64,000 nucleotides of DNA, taken from positions 62,001 to 126,000 of the forward strand of contig CAWGPY010000007.1 in NCBI GenBank assembly GCA_963824595.1. The letters run 5' to 3'. The notes beneath the pieces were generated by a model. The model was not told the DNA's origin, made no database searches, and saw nothing but the letters and a program-made list of their open reading frames with translations. A program made the translations under genes and the position numbers. Position 1 is the stretch's first letter. Every line of letters starts with the position of its first letter. Positions 47,058 to 55,702 of this stretch are shown one piece after another. This DNA comes from Cybelea sp963824595. Its GTDB lineage: Bacteria; Vulcanimicrobiota; Vulcanimicrobiia; Vulcanimicrobiales; Vulcanimicrobiaceae.

Positions 47058-48338
47058 ATGAACGCCGCTCGCCGTTTGCTCGCCATCGCGCTCTTCCCGG
47101 CCACGATCGCACCGGCATGGGCACAGTCGCCGCCGGCACCGTCGCAGCCGGATCGTATCGCAGCCGTTCGCTATTCGCTGTCGGTATCCGGCGGGCGGCT
47201 CGCGGGCACGGGCGCCGCCGTGCTGGGAGACGCGGCGCGTGACGCGCACTTCGTCATGGTGGGCGAAGCTCACGGCACGGCGGAGATTCCGGCTTTCTGT
47301 GACGCGCTCTTTGCATCGCTCGTGCCCTTTGGATTTCAGACCGCCGTGGTCGAGACGGGGCCTCTAACCGCGGCCCAGATCTCGCGTTGGATCGCTTCGC
47401 CGCACGGCGAGCGCGAGTTTTCCGCTTTCGAGCGAAAGTATCCGGGCACGACTGCGTTCTACAGCTGGAGCGGCGAATACGCTTTCCTGCGCGACGCATA
47501 TATCGCAACCGGCGGTAGGCTGCGCGTATGGGGCATCGACCAAGAGCTGATGGGCTCGCCCGGCTATATTCTCACGCTGATCCTCGCGACCCATCCGGGG
47601 CCGCGGTCGACGCAGCTCGCGCGCGAGCTGCTTGCCCTCAACGATGCGGATTACGCGGTCGCGGCGACGAGCGGAAGCCCGGAGGACATGTTCTTAATGA
47701 AGGTAGCGCCGGAGAAACTGACGGCGCTCGAGGCGTCGCTCGGCACGGACGGAAGCGCTCGCGCGCGCTCGCTTGGGAGATCCTTGATCGACACGTATCG
47801 GATTTACATCAACTGCTGTAACGAGCGAGCGGCGCAATCGAATCGGGCCCGCGCACTGTTGATGAAGCAGACATTGGTGTCGTACCTTCGCGCGGCCTCG
47901 CCGGGCGGCGTACCGCCCAAACTGTTCTTCAAGTTTGGCGAGGAGCACATGTACCGCGGATTCAACGTGATTCGCAACAATGACGTTGGAAGCATGGTAA
48001 GCGAATTGGCCGACTCGCTCGGTGTTAGCGACGTGCACGTACTGGTGCTCGGCGCGAAGGGATCGCAGACGGCCTTCGCCGGGATCGGAAAGCCTTGGCG
48101 GACGGCGACGTACGATTTGCAGGACGACAACCACGCGCGCTTCCGTTACCTCGCGCCGTTTGTCGCGCAGATGGATACCGGCGGCATGACTCTTTACGAC
48201 CTGCGTCCGTTGCGTGCGCACTTTGCGTCCATGGGAATCGCCGACCGCGATTACGAGCGCCTCGTGTACGGATACGACTTTCTGGTCCTTATCGGCAACA
48301 CCACACCCGACCCGCCGATCGACCCGACGGTCTTCTGA
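47058..48338 (+). CDS. Exported EreA/ChaN-like protein
   Basis: The 426-residue protein has a signal peptide (LLAIALFPATIAPAWAQ). The mature part contains FVMVGEAHGTAEIPAF, TAVVETGP, FSAFERKYPG and FKFGEEHMYRG, in the order of the GE.HG...E...H pattern of the erythromycin esterase/ChaN-like fold. EreA proteins open macrolide rings, but most family members are uncharacterised and I do not infer resistance. It is not obviously in an operon. Confidence 0.7.
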   Translation: MNAARRLLAIALFPATIAPAWAQSPPAPSQPDRIAAVRYSLSVSGGRLAGTGAAVLGDAARDAHFVMVGEAHGTAEIPAFCDALFASLVPFGFQTAVVETGPLTAAQISRWIASPHGEREFSAFERKYPGTTAFYSWSGEYAFLRDAYIATGGRLRVWGIDQELMGSPGYILTLILATHPGPRSTQLARELLALNDADYAVAATSGSPEDMFLMKVAPEKLTALEASLGTDGSARARSLGRSLIDTYRIYINCCNERAAQSNRARALLMKQTLVSYLRAASPGGVPPKLFFKFGEEHMYRGFNVIRNNDVGSMVSELADSLGVSDVHVLVLGAKGSQTAFAGIGKPWRTATYDLQDDNHARFRYLAPFVAQMDTGGMTLYDLRPLRAHFASMGIADRDYERLVYGYDFLVLIGNTTPDPPIDPTVF

Positions 48339-48371
48339 CGCCGCTCCATGTTCGCTCGGGGTTGCGGCCAT

Positions 48372-48459
48372 CGGAGAGGGAGGGATTCGAACCCTCGAGA
48401 GGCTCATCACCTCTGCTCGCTTTCCAAGCGAGTACATTCAACCGCTCTGCCACCTCTCC
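48372..48459 (-). tRNA. tRNA-Ser (anticodon GGA)
   Basis: The minus-strand gene begins GGAGAGGTGGCAGAGCGGTT and forms a class II cloverleaf: acceptor GGAGAGG/CCTCTCC, anticodon stem CTCGC/GCGAG with loop TTGGAAA, a long variable arm (CAGAGGTGATGAGCCTCTCG region) and T loop GGTTCGAATCC. Discriminator G is typical of tRNA-Ser. CCA is not encoded. Confidence 0.95.
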
Positions 48460-48469
48460 CCGAGTGCCC

Positions 48470-48565
48470 ATGATTGTGGTAGTGCTGGGAGCGCTCCTGG
48501 TGGCGGGAGCGACGGTGGCCCCCACCGGGACCCCAAGGCCGCCGGAGCCGGCGCCGCGAATCTAA
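48470..48565 (+). CDS. Possible 31-residue single-pass peptide
   Basis: The ATG at 48470 opens a 31-codon frame (MIVVVLGALLVAGATVAP then a Pro-rich TGTPRPPEPAPRI tail) that ends 6 bases before the 72-residue membrane protein gene. Composition is that of a small membrane or signal-peptide-like protein. There is no ribosome site, so it may only be a fragment of the leader of the next gene. The spacer between tRNA-Ser and this frame is 10 bases. Confidence 0.35.
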   Translation: MIVVVLGALLVAGATVAPTGTPRPPEPAPRI

Positions 48566-48571
48566 GGTGTT

Positions 48572-48790
48572 ATGGAATCGCCGGATTCAACGCCGCAGCC
48601 CGACCGCCGCGTCCTGTTTTGGATCGGCTTCGGCGTGGGCGTCGCCGCACTCGGAGCGGCGCTTGCCTACGTGTCGCTGCGCCTCGCCACCGCTCGTCGC
48701 GAAGACCCCACCACGCAACGCATCCAGCAACTAATCGACGAAGCGAACTCCCTGCTCAAGGCGCTTGACGACCAAAGAAACAGCGCCTAG
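48572..48790 (+). CDS. Small membrane protein of unknown function
   Basis: The 72-residue product has a polar N-terminus, one transmembrane helix (VLFWIGFGVGVAALGAALAYVSL), and a helical charged C-terminus (QRIQQLIDEANSLLKALDDQ), typical of membrane-anchored coiled-coil peptides. It overlaps the methyltransferase gene by 26 bases and starts after AAGG. No known family was recognised. Confidence 0.6.
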   Translation: MESPDSTPQPDRRVLFWIGFGVGVAALGAALAYVSLRLATARREDPTTQRIQQLIDEANSLLKALDDQRNSA

Positions 48791-50162
48791 CCCCGGCCCG
48801 GCGCTGCGGATCGGCGCCGAACTCGAGCTCACGTTCACCGATTTGTTGGCAAACGGACAAGGCGTCGGACGCTCCGACGGCATCGTCGTCTTTTGCTTCG
48901 GACCGCTTCCCGATGAGCGCGCTCGCGTTCGAGTCACCGAGGTCAAGCAGCGTTACGCCGTGGCCGAGATGCGCGAACTGCTCGCGGCCTCGCCGTCGCG
49001 CGCGCAGCCGTTCTGCGCCGTCTTCGGCACGTGCGGGGGCTGCCAGCTGCAGCATCTCGACTACGCCGCGCAGCTCGCCTGGAAGCGCGACGCCGTGCGA
49101 CAAGCCTTCGCGCGCATCGGCGGCCTGGGCGACGTCGCCGTAAGCGAGACGGTGGGAATGGCCAATCCCCGCGCGTATCGCAACAAGATGTCGCTGGTGG
49201 TTGACGACCGCGGCGACGATCCGGCGCTCGGCTTCTATCGCCAGCGCTCGCATCAGGTCGTGCCGATCGCGGAGTGTCCCGTCGTGACGCCCGAGCTCGA
49301 CGCCGGGCTCGCGCGACTCGACGCCGCTCGCCGCGCGCCGGCGCTGAAGGCGATGCTCGCCGACGCGAAGCATCTGGTCGCGCGCAGCTCGCGCGCCACC
49401 GGCAAGAGCGTGCTGACGATCACCACGCCGCGCGCCTCGGAGAGCGCCGCGCGTGCCGCGCCCGCTCTGATGAACGATTTCCCCGGCCTCACCGGCGTCA
49501 CGAACTCGTTCGACCTGTCCAGCGCCAACGCGATCGTCGGGCGCCGCCACCGCGTGCTGGCCGGCGAGCCGGCGATCGAAGAGCGCATCGGCGACGTGAG
49601 CTACCGCGTGTCGGCGTCGTCGTTCTTCCAGGTCAACGTCGAGATGGTCGCGCGCATCTTCGAGTTTCTCGCGCCGCTGCTCGCCCAACCGCAGAGCATC
49701 GTGGATCTCTACTGCGGCGTCGGAACGTTCTCGCTGTTCTTCGCAAAGCACGGCTGGAGCGTCTGCGGCGTCGAGGAAAACGCCCACGCGGTCGCCGAGG
49801 CGGCCGCCAACGCCCGCCGCAACGGCATGGAGCGGCTGGTTCGTTTCGAGACCGGGCGCGTGGAGCAGTTGGCCGGCGCGGCGCGCCTGCAGGAAGCGCT
49901 GCGCGGCGCCGCGGTCGCGTTCCTCGACCCGCCGCGCAAGGGCTGCGACGAGGTGACGCTCGGCGCGATCGCCGCCGCGCGCGTTCCCGCGCTGTGGTAT
50001 CTCTCGTGCGACCCCGCAACGCTGGCACGGGATTCCAAGTTCCTCGTGGCCAAAGGCTACCGGCTCGCCGCCGTGCAGCCGTTCGACATGTTCCCGCAGA
50101 CGGGCCACGTCGAGACGTTCGTTCAACTGGAGTATTCGAATTTTGCCGTCCCAGAGCATTGA
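48765..50162 (+). CDS. Class I SAM rRNA (uracil-C5) methyltransferase, RlmD/TrmA family
   Basis: TTG 48765 gives 465 residues. An N-terminal TRAM domain (ELELTFTDLLANGQGVGRSDG) precedes the iron-sulfur cysteines in CAVFGTCGGCQLQHL and AECPVV. The methyltransferase domain has DLYCGVGTFSLFFA, FLDPPRKGCD (catalytic loop) and LSCDPATLARD with the nucleophilic Cys. It methylates uracil C5 in 23S rRNA (m5U747 or 1939 type) or tRNA; I cannot tell which. The start lies within the preceding small gene. Confidence 0.88.
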   Translation: MTTKETAPSPGPALRIGAELELTFTDLLANGQGVGRSDGIVVFCFGPLPDERARVRVTEVKQRYAVAEMRELLAASPSRAQPFCAVFGTCGGCQLQHLDYAAQLAWKRDAVRQAFARIGGLGDVAVSETVGMANPRAYRNKMSLVVDDRGDDPALGFYRQRSHQVVPIAECPVVTPELDAGLARLDAARRAPALKAMLADAKHLVARSSRATGKSVLTITTPRASESAARAAPALMNDFPGLTGVTNSFDLSSANAIVGRRHRVLAGEPAIEERIGDVSYRVSASSFFQVNVEMVARIFEFLAPLLAQPQSIVDLYCGVGTFSLFFAKHGWSVCGVEENAHAVAEAAANARRNGMERLVRFETGRVEQLAGAARLQEALRGAAVAFLDPPRKGCDEVTLGAIAAARVPALWYLSCDPATLARDSKFLVAKGYRLAAVQPFDMFPQTGHVETFVQLEYSNFAVPEH

Positions 50163-50433
50163 CATCAGGTACGTGGCCAAGCTGGCCCGCATCGCGCTGA
50201 CCGATGCGGAGATCGAGACGTTCGGCGCGCAGCTGGGCGACCTGCTGGATCACGTGAACGCGCTCGAGAAGCTCGACATCGCGAGCGTCCCCGCGACAGC
50301 GCAGGTGGTGGAGTCGCGCAACGTGACGCGCGACGACGTGCGGCGTCCGTGCCTCGACCACGAGCGCGTGCTGGCCGAAGCGCCGCAGCGTCAAGGCGGG
50401 TTCTTCCGCGTGCCGCGGATCATCGCGGAGTAG
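50143..50433 (+). CDS. gatC: Asp/Glu-tRNA(Asn/Gln) amidotransferase subunit C
   Basis: The 96-residue protein starts at TTG 50143, overlapping the methyltransferase gene by 20 bases, with GGAG upstream. The GatC signatures are present: VAKLARIALTDAE, LLDHVNALEKLD and, at the C-terminus, FFRVPRII. It bridges GatA and GatB in the amidotransferase that converts misacylated Glu-tRNAGln (or Asp-tRNAAsn). It lies directly before gatA. Confidence 0.94.
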   Translation: MPSQSIDIRYVAKLARIALTDAEIETFGAQLGDLLDHVNALEKLDIASVPATAQVVESRNVTRDDVRRPCLDHERVLAEAPQRQGGFFRVPRIIAE

Positions 50434-50436
50434 CGC

Positions 50437-51927
50437 GTGATCGACGACCGCATCAAGCGCAGCGCCGCGGCGATCGCGAGCGACGTCCGCGCGAGGCGCG
50501 TCAGCGCGGCCGAGATCGCGGAAGCGACGCTCGCGCACGTCGGCGCCGTGGACGGCGCGCTCGGTTCGTATCTCACCGTGTTGACCGACGCGGCGCGCGC
50601 GCACGCGGCCCGCGTGGACGAGCGCGTGCGCGCGGGCGACGACTTGCCGCTGGCGGGCGTGCCGCTCGCGGTGAAGGACAACATGTGCCTCGACGGCACC
50701 CGCACGACGTGCGGCAGCAAGATCCTCGAGCACTGGATCGCGCCGTATACGGCCACCGCGGTCGCGCGGCTCGTCGAGGCCGGCGCGGTGCCGATCGGCA
50801 AGACGAACTGCGACGAGTTCGCCATGGGCAGCTCGTGCGAGAACTCGGCGCTGGGCGTCACGCGCAATCCCTACGACCTCGCGCGCGTTCCCGGCGGGTC
50901 GAGCGGCGGCTCCGCCGCGGCCGTCGCAGCGTTCGAAGCCGCCGTCGGGTTGGGCAGCGACACCGGCGGCTCGATTCGCGAGCCCGGCGCGTTCTGCAAC
51001 CTGATCGGCTTCAAGCCGACCTACGGCCGCATCTCGCGCTACGGATTGATCGCGTTCGCATCGAGCCTCGATCAGATCGGCCCGCTGTCGCGCACGGTCG
51101 AGGACGCGGCGCTCGCGTACGACGTGATGGCCGGCTACGATCCCATGGACGCCACGTCGGTGCGCCGCGACGTCGAGCCCACCGCCGGCGCGTTGCGCGA
51201 GGATCTGAGCGGCCTGCGCGTGGGCATCGTGCGCGAGTTCGATCCGAACGCGCTGGGCGACGACCTCGACGCCATTTATCGCGCGGCGTATCGCGACCTC
51301 GAGCGCCTCGGCGCGGAGCTGGTGGAGGTCACGCTGCCCACGGCCGACTACGGGCTGCCGACGTATTACCTCATCGCGCCGGCCGAGTGCTCGTCGAACC
51401 TCGCGCGCTTCGACGGCGTGCGGTACGGGCTGCGCGTCGAGGGCGACGACGTGCGCGCGATGTACGACAACACGCGCGCCGCCGGCTTCGGCCCCGAGGT
51501 GAAGCGCCGCATTCTCATCGGAACGCACGCGCTCTCGAGCGGCTACTACGACGCATACTACGTTCGCGCGCAGAAGGCGCGTACGCTGATCGCACGCGAC
51601 TTCGAGACGGCGTTCGCGAGCTGCGACCTGATCGCGTGCCCGGCGGCCAGCTGCCCCGCCTTTACGTTCAACGCCAAGAGCGATCCCTACAGCATGTATC
51701 TGATGGACTACTACACGATCCCGATGTCGCTGGCCGGTCTGCCGGCGCTGTCGGTGCCGTGCGGCTGGACGGTGCCCGAGGGCGGCAGCGTGCCGATGCC
51801 GATCGGCCTGCAGCTCGCGGCGCCGCTGTTCGCCGAGCGGCTGTTGCTCGGCGCCGCGCACGCGTACGAAACCGCGACGCAGCACGCCGGCGCACGCGAG
51901 CCGCTGCTCGAGGAGGCGCGCGCGTGA
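50437..51927 (+). CDS. gatA: Asp/Glu-tRNA(Asn/Gln) amidotransferase subunit A
   Basis: The 496-residue amidase starts at GTG 50437, 3 bases after gatC. It has the Ser-cisSer-Lys triad: Lys80 in PLAVKDNMC, Ser155 in GGSSGGSAAA and Ser179 in SDTGGSIREP. It releases ammonia from glutamine for transfer to the tRNA-bound amino acid. The gene overlaps gatB by 4 bases (GTGA). Confidence 0.96.
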   Translation: MIDDRIKRSAAAIASDVRARRVSAAEIAEATLAHVGAVDGALGSYLTVLTDAARAHAARVDERVRAGDDLPLAGVPLAVKDNMCLDGTRTTCGSKILEHWIAPYTATAVARLVEAGAVPIGKTNCDEFAMGSSCENSALGVTRNPYDLARVPGGSSGGSAAAVAAFEAAVGLGSDTGGSIREPGAFCNLIGFKPTYGRISRYGLIAFASSLDQIGPLSRTVEDAALAYDVMAGYDPMDATSVRRDVEPTAGALREDLSGLRVGIVREFDPNALGDDLDAIYRAAYRDLERLGAELVEVTLPTADYGLPTYYLIAPAECSSNLARFDGVRYGLRVEGDDVRAMYDNTRAAGFGPEVKRRILIGTHALSSGYYDAYYVRAQKARTLIARDFETAFASCDLIACPAASCPAFTFNAKSDPYSMYLMDYYTIPMSLAGLPALSVPCGWTVPEGGSVPMPIGLQLAAPLFAERLLLGAAHAYETATQHAGAREPLLEEARA

Positions 51928-53384
51928 ACGCAAGCTACGAGGCGGTCATCGGCATCGAATGCCACGTCGAGTTGAAGACCGAGACGAAGATGTTCTGCGG
52001 CTGCCGCAACGAGTTCGGCGGCGAGCCCAACACGAAGGTCTGCCCCGTCTGCCTCGGCATGCCGGGCGCCCTGCCGGTGCCCAACGCGAAAGCGATCGAG
52101 CACATCGTCACGGCGGGCCTCGCGTTCGGCGCGCAGATTCCGGCGTTCTCGAAGTTCGACCGCAAGAACTACTTCTATCCCGACATGCCCAAGGATTATC
52201 AGATCTCGCAGTACGACATGCCGCTCGCGCAGGGCGGATCGGTGCCGTACTGGCTGGACGACGGCACGCGCAAAGAGTGCCGCCTGACGCGCATCCATCT
52301 CGAGGAGGATACCGGCAAGTCCACGCACGCCGGCTCGGGCGACGGGCGCATCGCGGGCAGCTCGTACTCGCTGCTGGACTTCAACCGCGCCGGCGTTCCG
52401 CTGATGGAGTGCGTGTCGGAGCCCGAGCTGCACACCGCCGCCGAGGCGATCGGCTATCTCGAGTCGCTGCGCCGCACGCTGCTCGCCCTGGGCGTCAGCG
52501 ACGTGAAGATGGAGGAAGGCTCGCTGCGCTGCGATGCCAACGTGTCCATCCGCCCCGCCGGTTCGAGCGAGCTCGGCACGAAGGCCGAGATCAAGAATAT
52601 GAATTCGTTCCGCTCGGTGCAGCGCGCGATCGAGAGCGAGATCGAACGGCAGATCGAAATCGTCTCGTCCGGCGGCCGCGTGGTGCAGGAGACGCGCGGC
52701 TGGGACGAGGTCAACGGCGTGACGCACTCGATGCGCAGCAAAGAAGAGGCGCACGACTACCGCTACTTCCCGGATCCCGACTTGGTGCCGCTCGAAATCG
52801 CGCGCGCCGACGTGAATCGCCTGGCGTCGGCGCTGCCCGCGCTGCCCTGGCAGCGCTACGATCGCTACGCCGGCGACTACGGCTTCGGCGCGAAGCAGGC
52901 GACGCAGCTGGTGGAAAACCTCGAGCTGGCGGACTACTTCGACCGCGTCGTCGCGCTGAGCAAGAATCCGCAGCAGTCGAGCAACTTCGTGCTGGGCGAG
53001 CTGTCGCGGCTCGCCAACGAGACCGGAACGAGCGTCGCCGCATCGGCGGTGTCGCCCGAGCATCTCGCCGAGCTCATCGCGCTGGTGGACGGCAAGCGGA
53101 TCAACTCCAAGATCGCCAAGGAGCTGCTCAACCGCATGTGGGCCGGCGAAGGCTCGCCGGCGGCGATCGTCGAGCGCGAGGGCCTGGCGCAGACGAGCGA
53201 TCCCGCGGCGCTCGAACGCTTCGTTGACGAGGCGATCGCGGCCAATCCCAGCGTCGCGGCCGAGTACAAGGCGGGAAAGACGAACGTCGCCGGCTTCTTG
53301 GTAGGCCAGGTGATGAAGGCGTCGCGCGGCAAGGCCGACCCCGCGCTCGTCAACGACCTGATGAAGAAGAAGCTTTCCTCGTAG
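51924..53384 (+). CDS. gatB: Asp/Glu-tRNA(Asn/Gln) amidotransferase subunit B
   Basis: GTG 51924, within the gatA stop and 7 bases after AGGAGG, gives 486 residues; the much longer open frame upstream is opposite in sense to no gene but overlaps gatA in another phase and is spurious. Motifs include VIGIECHVEL, CPVCLGMPGALPV, KNYFYPDMPKDYQISQYD, HLEEDTGKS and the C-terminal YqeY-like tail domain. GatB is the kinase subunit and tRNA binder. gatCAB implies at least one non-discriminating aminoacyl-tRNA synthetase in the organism. Confidence 0.96.
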   Translation: MNASYEAVIGIECHVELKTETKMFCGCRNEFGGEPNTKVCPVCLGMPGALPVPNAKAIEHIVTAGLAFGAQIPAFSKFDRKNYFYPDMPKDYQISQYDMPLAQGGSVPYWLDDGTRKECRLTRIHLEEDTGKSTHAGSGDGRIAGSSYSLLDFNRAGVPLMECVSEPELHTAAEAIGYLESLRRTLLALGVSDVKMEEGSLRCDANVSIRPAGSSELGTKAEIKNMNSFRSVQRAIESEIERQIEIVSSGGRVVQETRGWDEVNGVTHSMRSKEEAHDYRYFPDPDLVPLEIARADVNRLASALPALPWQRYDRYAGDYGFGAKQATQLVENLELADYFDRVVALSKNPQQSSNFVLGELSRLANETGTSVAASAVSPEHLAELIALVDGKRINSKIAKELLNRMWAGEGSPAAIVEREGLAQTSDPAALERFVDEAIAANPSVAAEYKAGKTNVAGFLVGQVMKASRGKADPALVNDLMKKKLSS

Positions 53385-53395
53385 CCGATTCGTCC

Positions 53396-55702
53396 ATGCC
53401 GCTCGCCGATTCACGAACGCTCGACGCCCTCGACTTCGCGGGCGTACGCGACCGCGTCGTCGCGGCCACGCGCACGGCGCGCGGCCGTGCGCTGGCGATC
53501 GAGCTGGCGCCGCTGAGCGACTTCGACGCCGTGCGTCGCGAGCAGACGCGCACCGAGGCGCTGCGCTCGCTGATTGCGGGCTCGGATCTGCACCTGATGC
53601 CCGCCGTAGACACGGCGCCGCTCACCGAGGCGGCACAGCTGGGGCGCACGCTCGCCGGCGCCGATCTGCACTCGATCGGCGCGGCGATCGCCGCGGCCGC
53701 CGCCGCGCACCGCGCCGTGCACGAACATCCGGATCTGGCGAGCGTCGTCGCCGGCTACACGCCGCTGCGCGAGCTGTCGCGCGCCATCGCCGACGCGATC
53801 GACGAGCGCGGCGCGGTGCTCGATCGCGCCTCGCACGCGCTCGGACGCATCCGCCGCAGCCTGGCGCAGGCGCACGGCGACGCGCGCGACCGCGTCGGCG
53901 CGATCCTCAACTCGGCGAAGCACGCGAAGGCGATCCAAGACCGCATCGTCACGGTTCGCAACGGCCGGTTCGTGATTCCGATCAAGGCGGAGTTCGCGTC
54001 GAGCCTGCCGAGCATCGTCCACGACACCAGCTCGAGCGGGCAGACGCTGTTCGTCGAGCCGCTCGCCGCGCTCGAGGCCAACAACCGCGTGCGCACGCTG
54101 CAGATCGAGGAAGAGCGCGAGGTGGCGCGCATCCTCGACGCGCTGTCGCGCGACGTCGGCGCGCGGGCCGCCGAGATCGAGGCCAACGTCGAGATGCTCG
54201 CGCGCGTTGACCTGCTCGCGGCCAAGGCCGATCTCGCGCAGCGCACGCAGAGCGTCGCGCCGGAGCTGAGCGACGCGCCCGAGATCGCGATCGAGCGCGG
54301 GCGCCATCCGCTGCTCGGGGAGCGCGCGGTGCCGCAGTCGCTGGCCGTGGGCGACGAGCCGCGGCTGCTGGTGATCAGCGGCCCGAACATGGGCGGAAAG
54401 ACGGTCGCGCTGAAGATGGCGGGTCTCTTCGTCGCGATGACGTACTGCGGGCTGCAGCTTCCGGCCGCGTCCGGAACCCGCGTGGGCCGCTTCGAGCGCG
54501 TGATCGCCGACATCGGCGACGAGCAGTCGCTGGTGGCCAACGCCTCGACCTTCTCGGCGCATCTGGAGCGAATGCGCGAGATGCTCGACGGCGCGGACGC
54601 GCGCACGCTGGCGATCGTGGACGAGATCGGCGGCGGCACCGAGCCGAGCGCCGGCGCCGCGCTGGCCGTCGCGATGCTCGAGCGGCTGCTGGAGCGCGGG
54701 TCGCGCGCCATCGTGTCCACGCATTCGCTGGAGCTGAAGCTCTTCGCGCACGCGACGGCCGGCGTCGCCAACGCGAGCGTGCGCTTCGATCCCAACACGT
54801 TCGCGCCCACGTTCGAGCTCGACGTCGGCACGCCGGGCCAGTCGCTGGCGTTTCCACTCGCGACCCGTCTGGGCATTGACGCGGGAATCGTGGAGCGCGC
54901 GGGAGCGCTGCTCGAGCGGCGGGAGCTCGACTACGAAGCCGCGCTGGCGGAACTGGCGGTGCGCAACGCGGAGCTGCGCGAGACGCGCACGGCGCTGGAG
55001 ACCGAGCGGGTGGAGGCGGCGTGCGAGCGGGAGCGCGTGCGGCACGACCGCGAGCAGCTCGACGACGAGCGCCGCCGATTCGCCACGCGCGCCGAGGAGC
55101 GCGTCGCTCAGGCGCTGCGCGACTTCGTCGGCGAGCTGCAGCGCCGAAAACCGACGCCCGCGCAGACGACGATGCTCGCGCAGACGATCTCGAAGATGCG
55201 CGACGAGCTGGGCATCCGGCCGGCCGCCGAGCGGCCCGCGGCGCCGCACGCGTTTTCCGTTGGAGACCGCGTGCGGATCCTGTCGCTGAATCAGGAGGGC
55301 GTCGTGGTGCAGGATTGGGATGAGAGGTTGCTCGTTTCGGTCGGTTCAATGAAGGTGATGGTGGAGAAGAGCGACGTGCGCGCGGAGGGACGTGCGCCTT
55401 CGAGCACGCGCAGCGAGAGCGTGCACGGCCGAACGCGGATGGAGGCCGTCGCACGGGCCTCGTCGTCGCTCGACGTACGCGGCAAGCGCTACGCCGAGGC
55501 CGAGCCGCTGGTCGAACGCTGGATTGACGACGCTCTGCTCGCCGGCACGTCGCCGCTGCGGCTGGTCCACGGCAAGGGAACCGGCATGCTGGGACGCGGT
55601 CTGCAGGAGCATCTTCGCGACCATCCCGCGGTCAAAAGCCTGCGCTACGGCAACGAAGAGGAAGGCTCCACCGGCGTGACGCTTATCGAGCTGCGAACGT
55701 GA
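53396..55702 (+). CDS. mutS2: MutS2 (endonuclease MutS2/ribosome-rescue ATPase)
   Basis: The 768-residue protein starts at ATG 53396, 11 bases after gatB. It lacks the MutS mismatch domain and has a coiled-coil core, the ATPase domain with GPNMGGKTVALK (about 329-340), DEIGGGTEPSAGAA and STHSLELK, a long charged coil (530-640) and the C-terminal Smr nuclease domain (LDVRGKRYAEAEP, LVHGKGTG). It acts in recombination control or collided-ribosome rescue in other bacteria. tyrS overlaps it by 4 bases. Confidence 0.94.
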   Translation: MPLADSRTLDALDFAGVRDRVVAATRTARGRALAIELAPLSDFDAVRREQTRTEALRSLIAGSDLHLMPAVDTAPLTEAAQLGRTLAGADLHSIGAAIAAAAAAHRAVHEHPDLASVVAGYTPLRELSRAIADAIDERGAVLDRASHALGRIRRSLAQAHGDARDRVGAILNSAKHAKAIQDRIVTVRNGRFVIPIKAEFASSLPSIVHDTSSSGQTLFVEPLAALEANNRVRTLQIEEEREVARILDALSRDVGARAAEIEANVEMLARVDLLAAKADLAQRTQSVAPELSDAPEIAIERGRHPLLGERAVPQSLAVGDEPRLLVISGPNMGGKTVALKMAGLFVAMTYCGLQLPAASGTRVGRFERVIADIGDEQSLVANASTFSAHLERMREMLDGADARTLAIVDEIGGGTEPSAGAALAVAMLERLLERGSRAIVSTHSLELKLFAHATAGVANASVRFDPNTFAPTFELDVGTPGQSLAFPLATRLGIDAGIVERAGALLERRELDYEAALAELAVRNAELRETRTALETERVEAACERERVRHDREQLDDERRRFATRAEERVAQALRDFVGELQRRKPTPAQTTMLAQTISKMRDELGIRPAAERPAAPHAFSVGDRVRILSLNQEGVVVQDWDERLLVSVGSMKVMVEKSDVRAEGRAPSSTRSESVHGRTRMEAVARASSSLDVRGKRYAEAEPLVERWIDDALLAGTSPLRLVHGKGTGMLGRGLQEHLRDHPAVKSLRYGNEEEGSTGVTLIELRT

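Noticed and set aside
47058..48338. Calling the EreA/ChaN-like protein a macrolide-resistance enzyme
   Set aside because: Only the broad GE.HG fold pattern is visible, and the protein is exported, unlike EreA.
49633..51933. Long frame antisense to gatA, gatC and the methyltransferase gene
   Set aside because: Crosses three real genes and shows no recognisable family.
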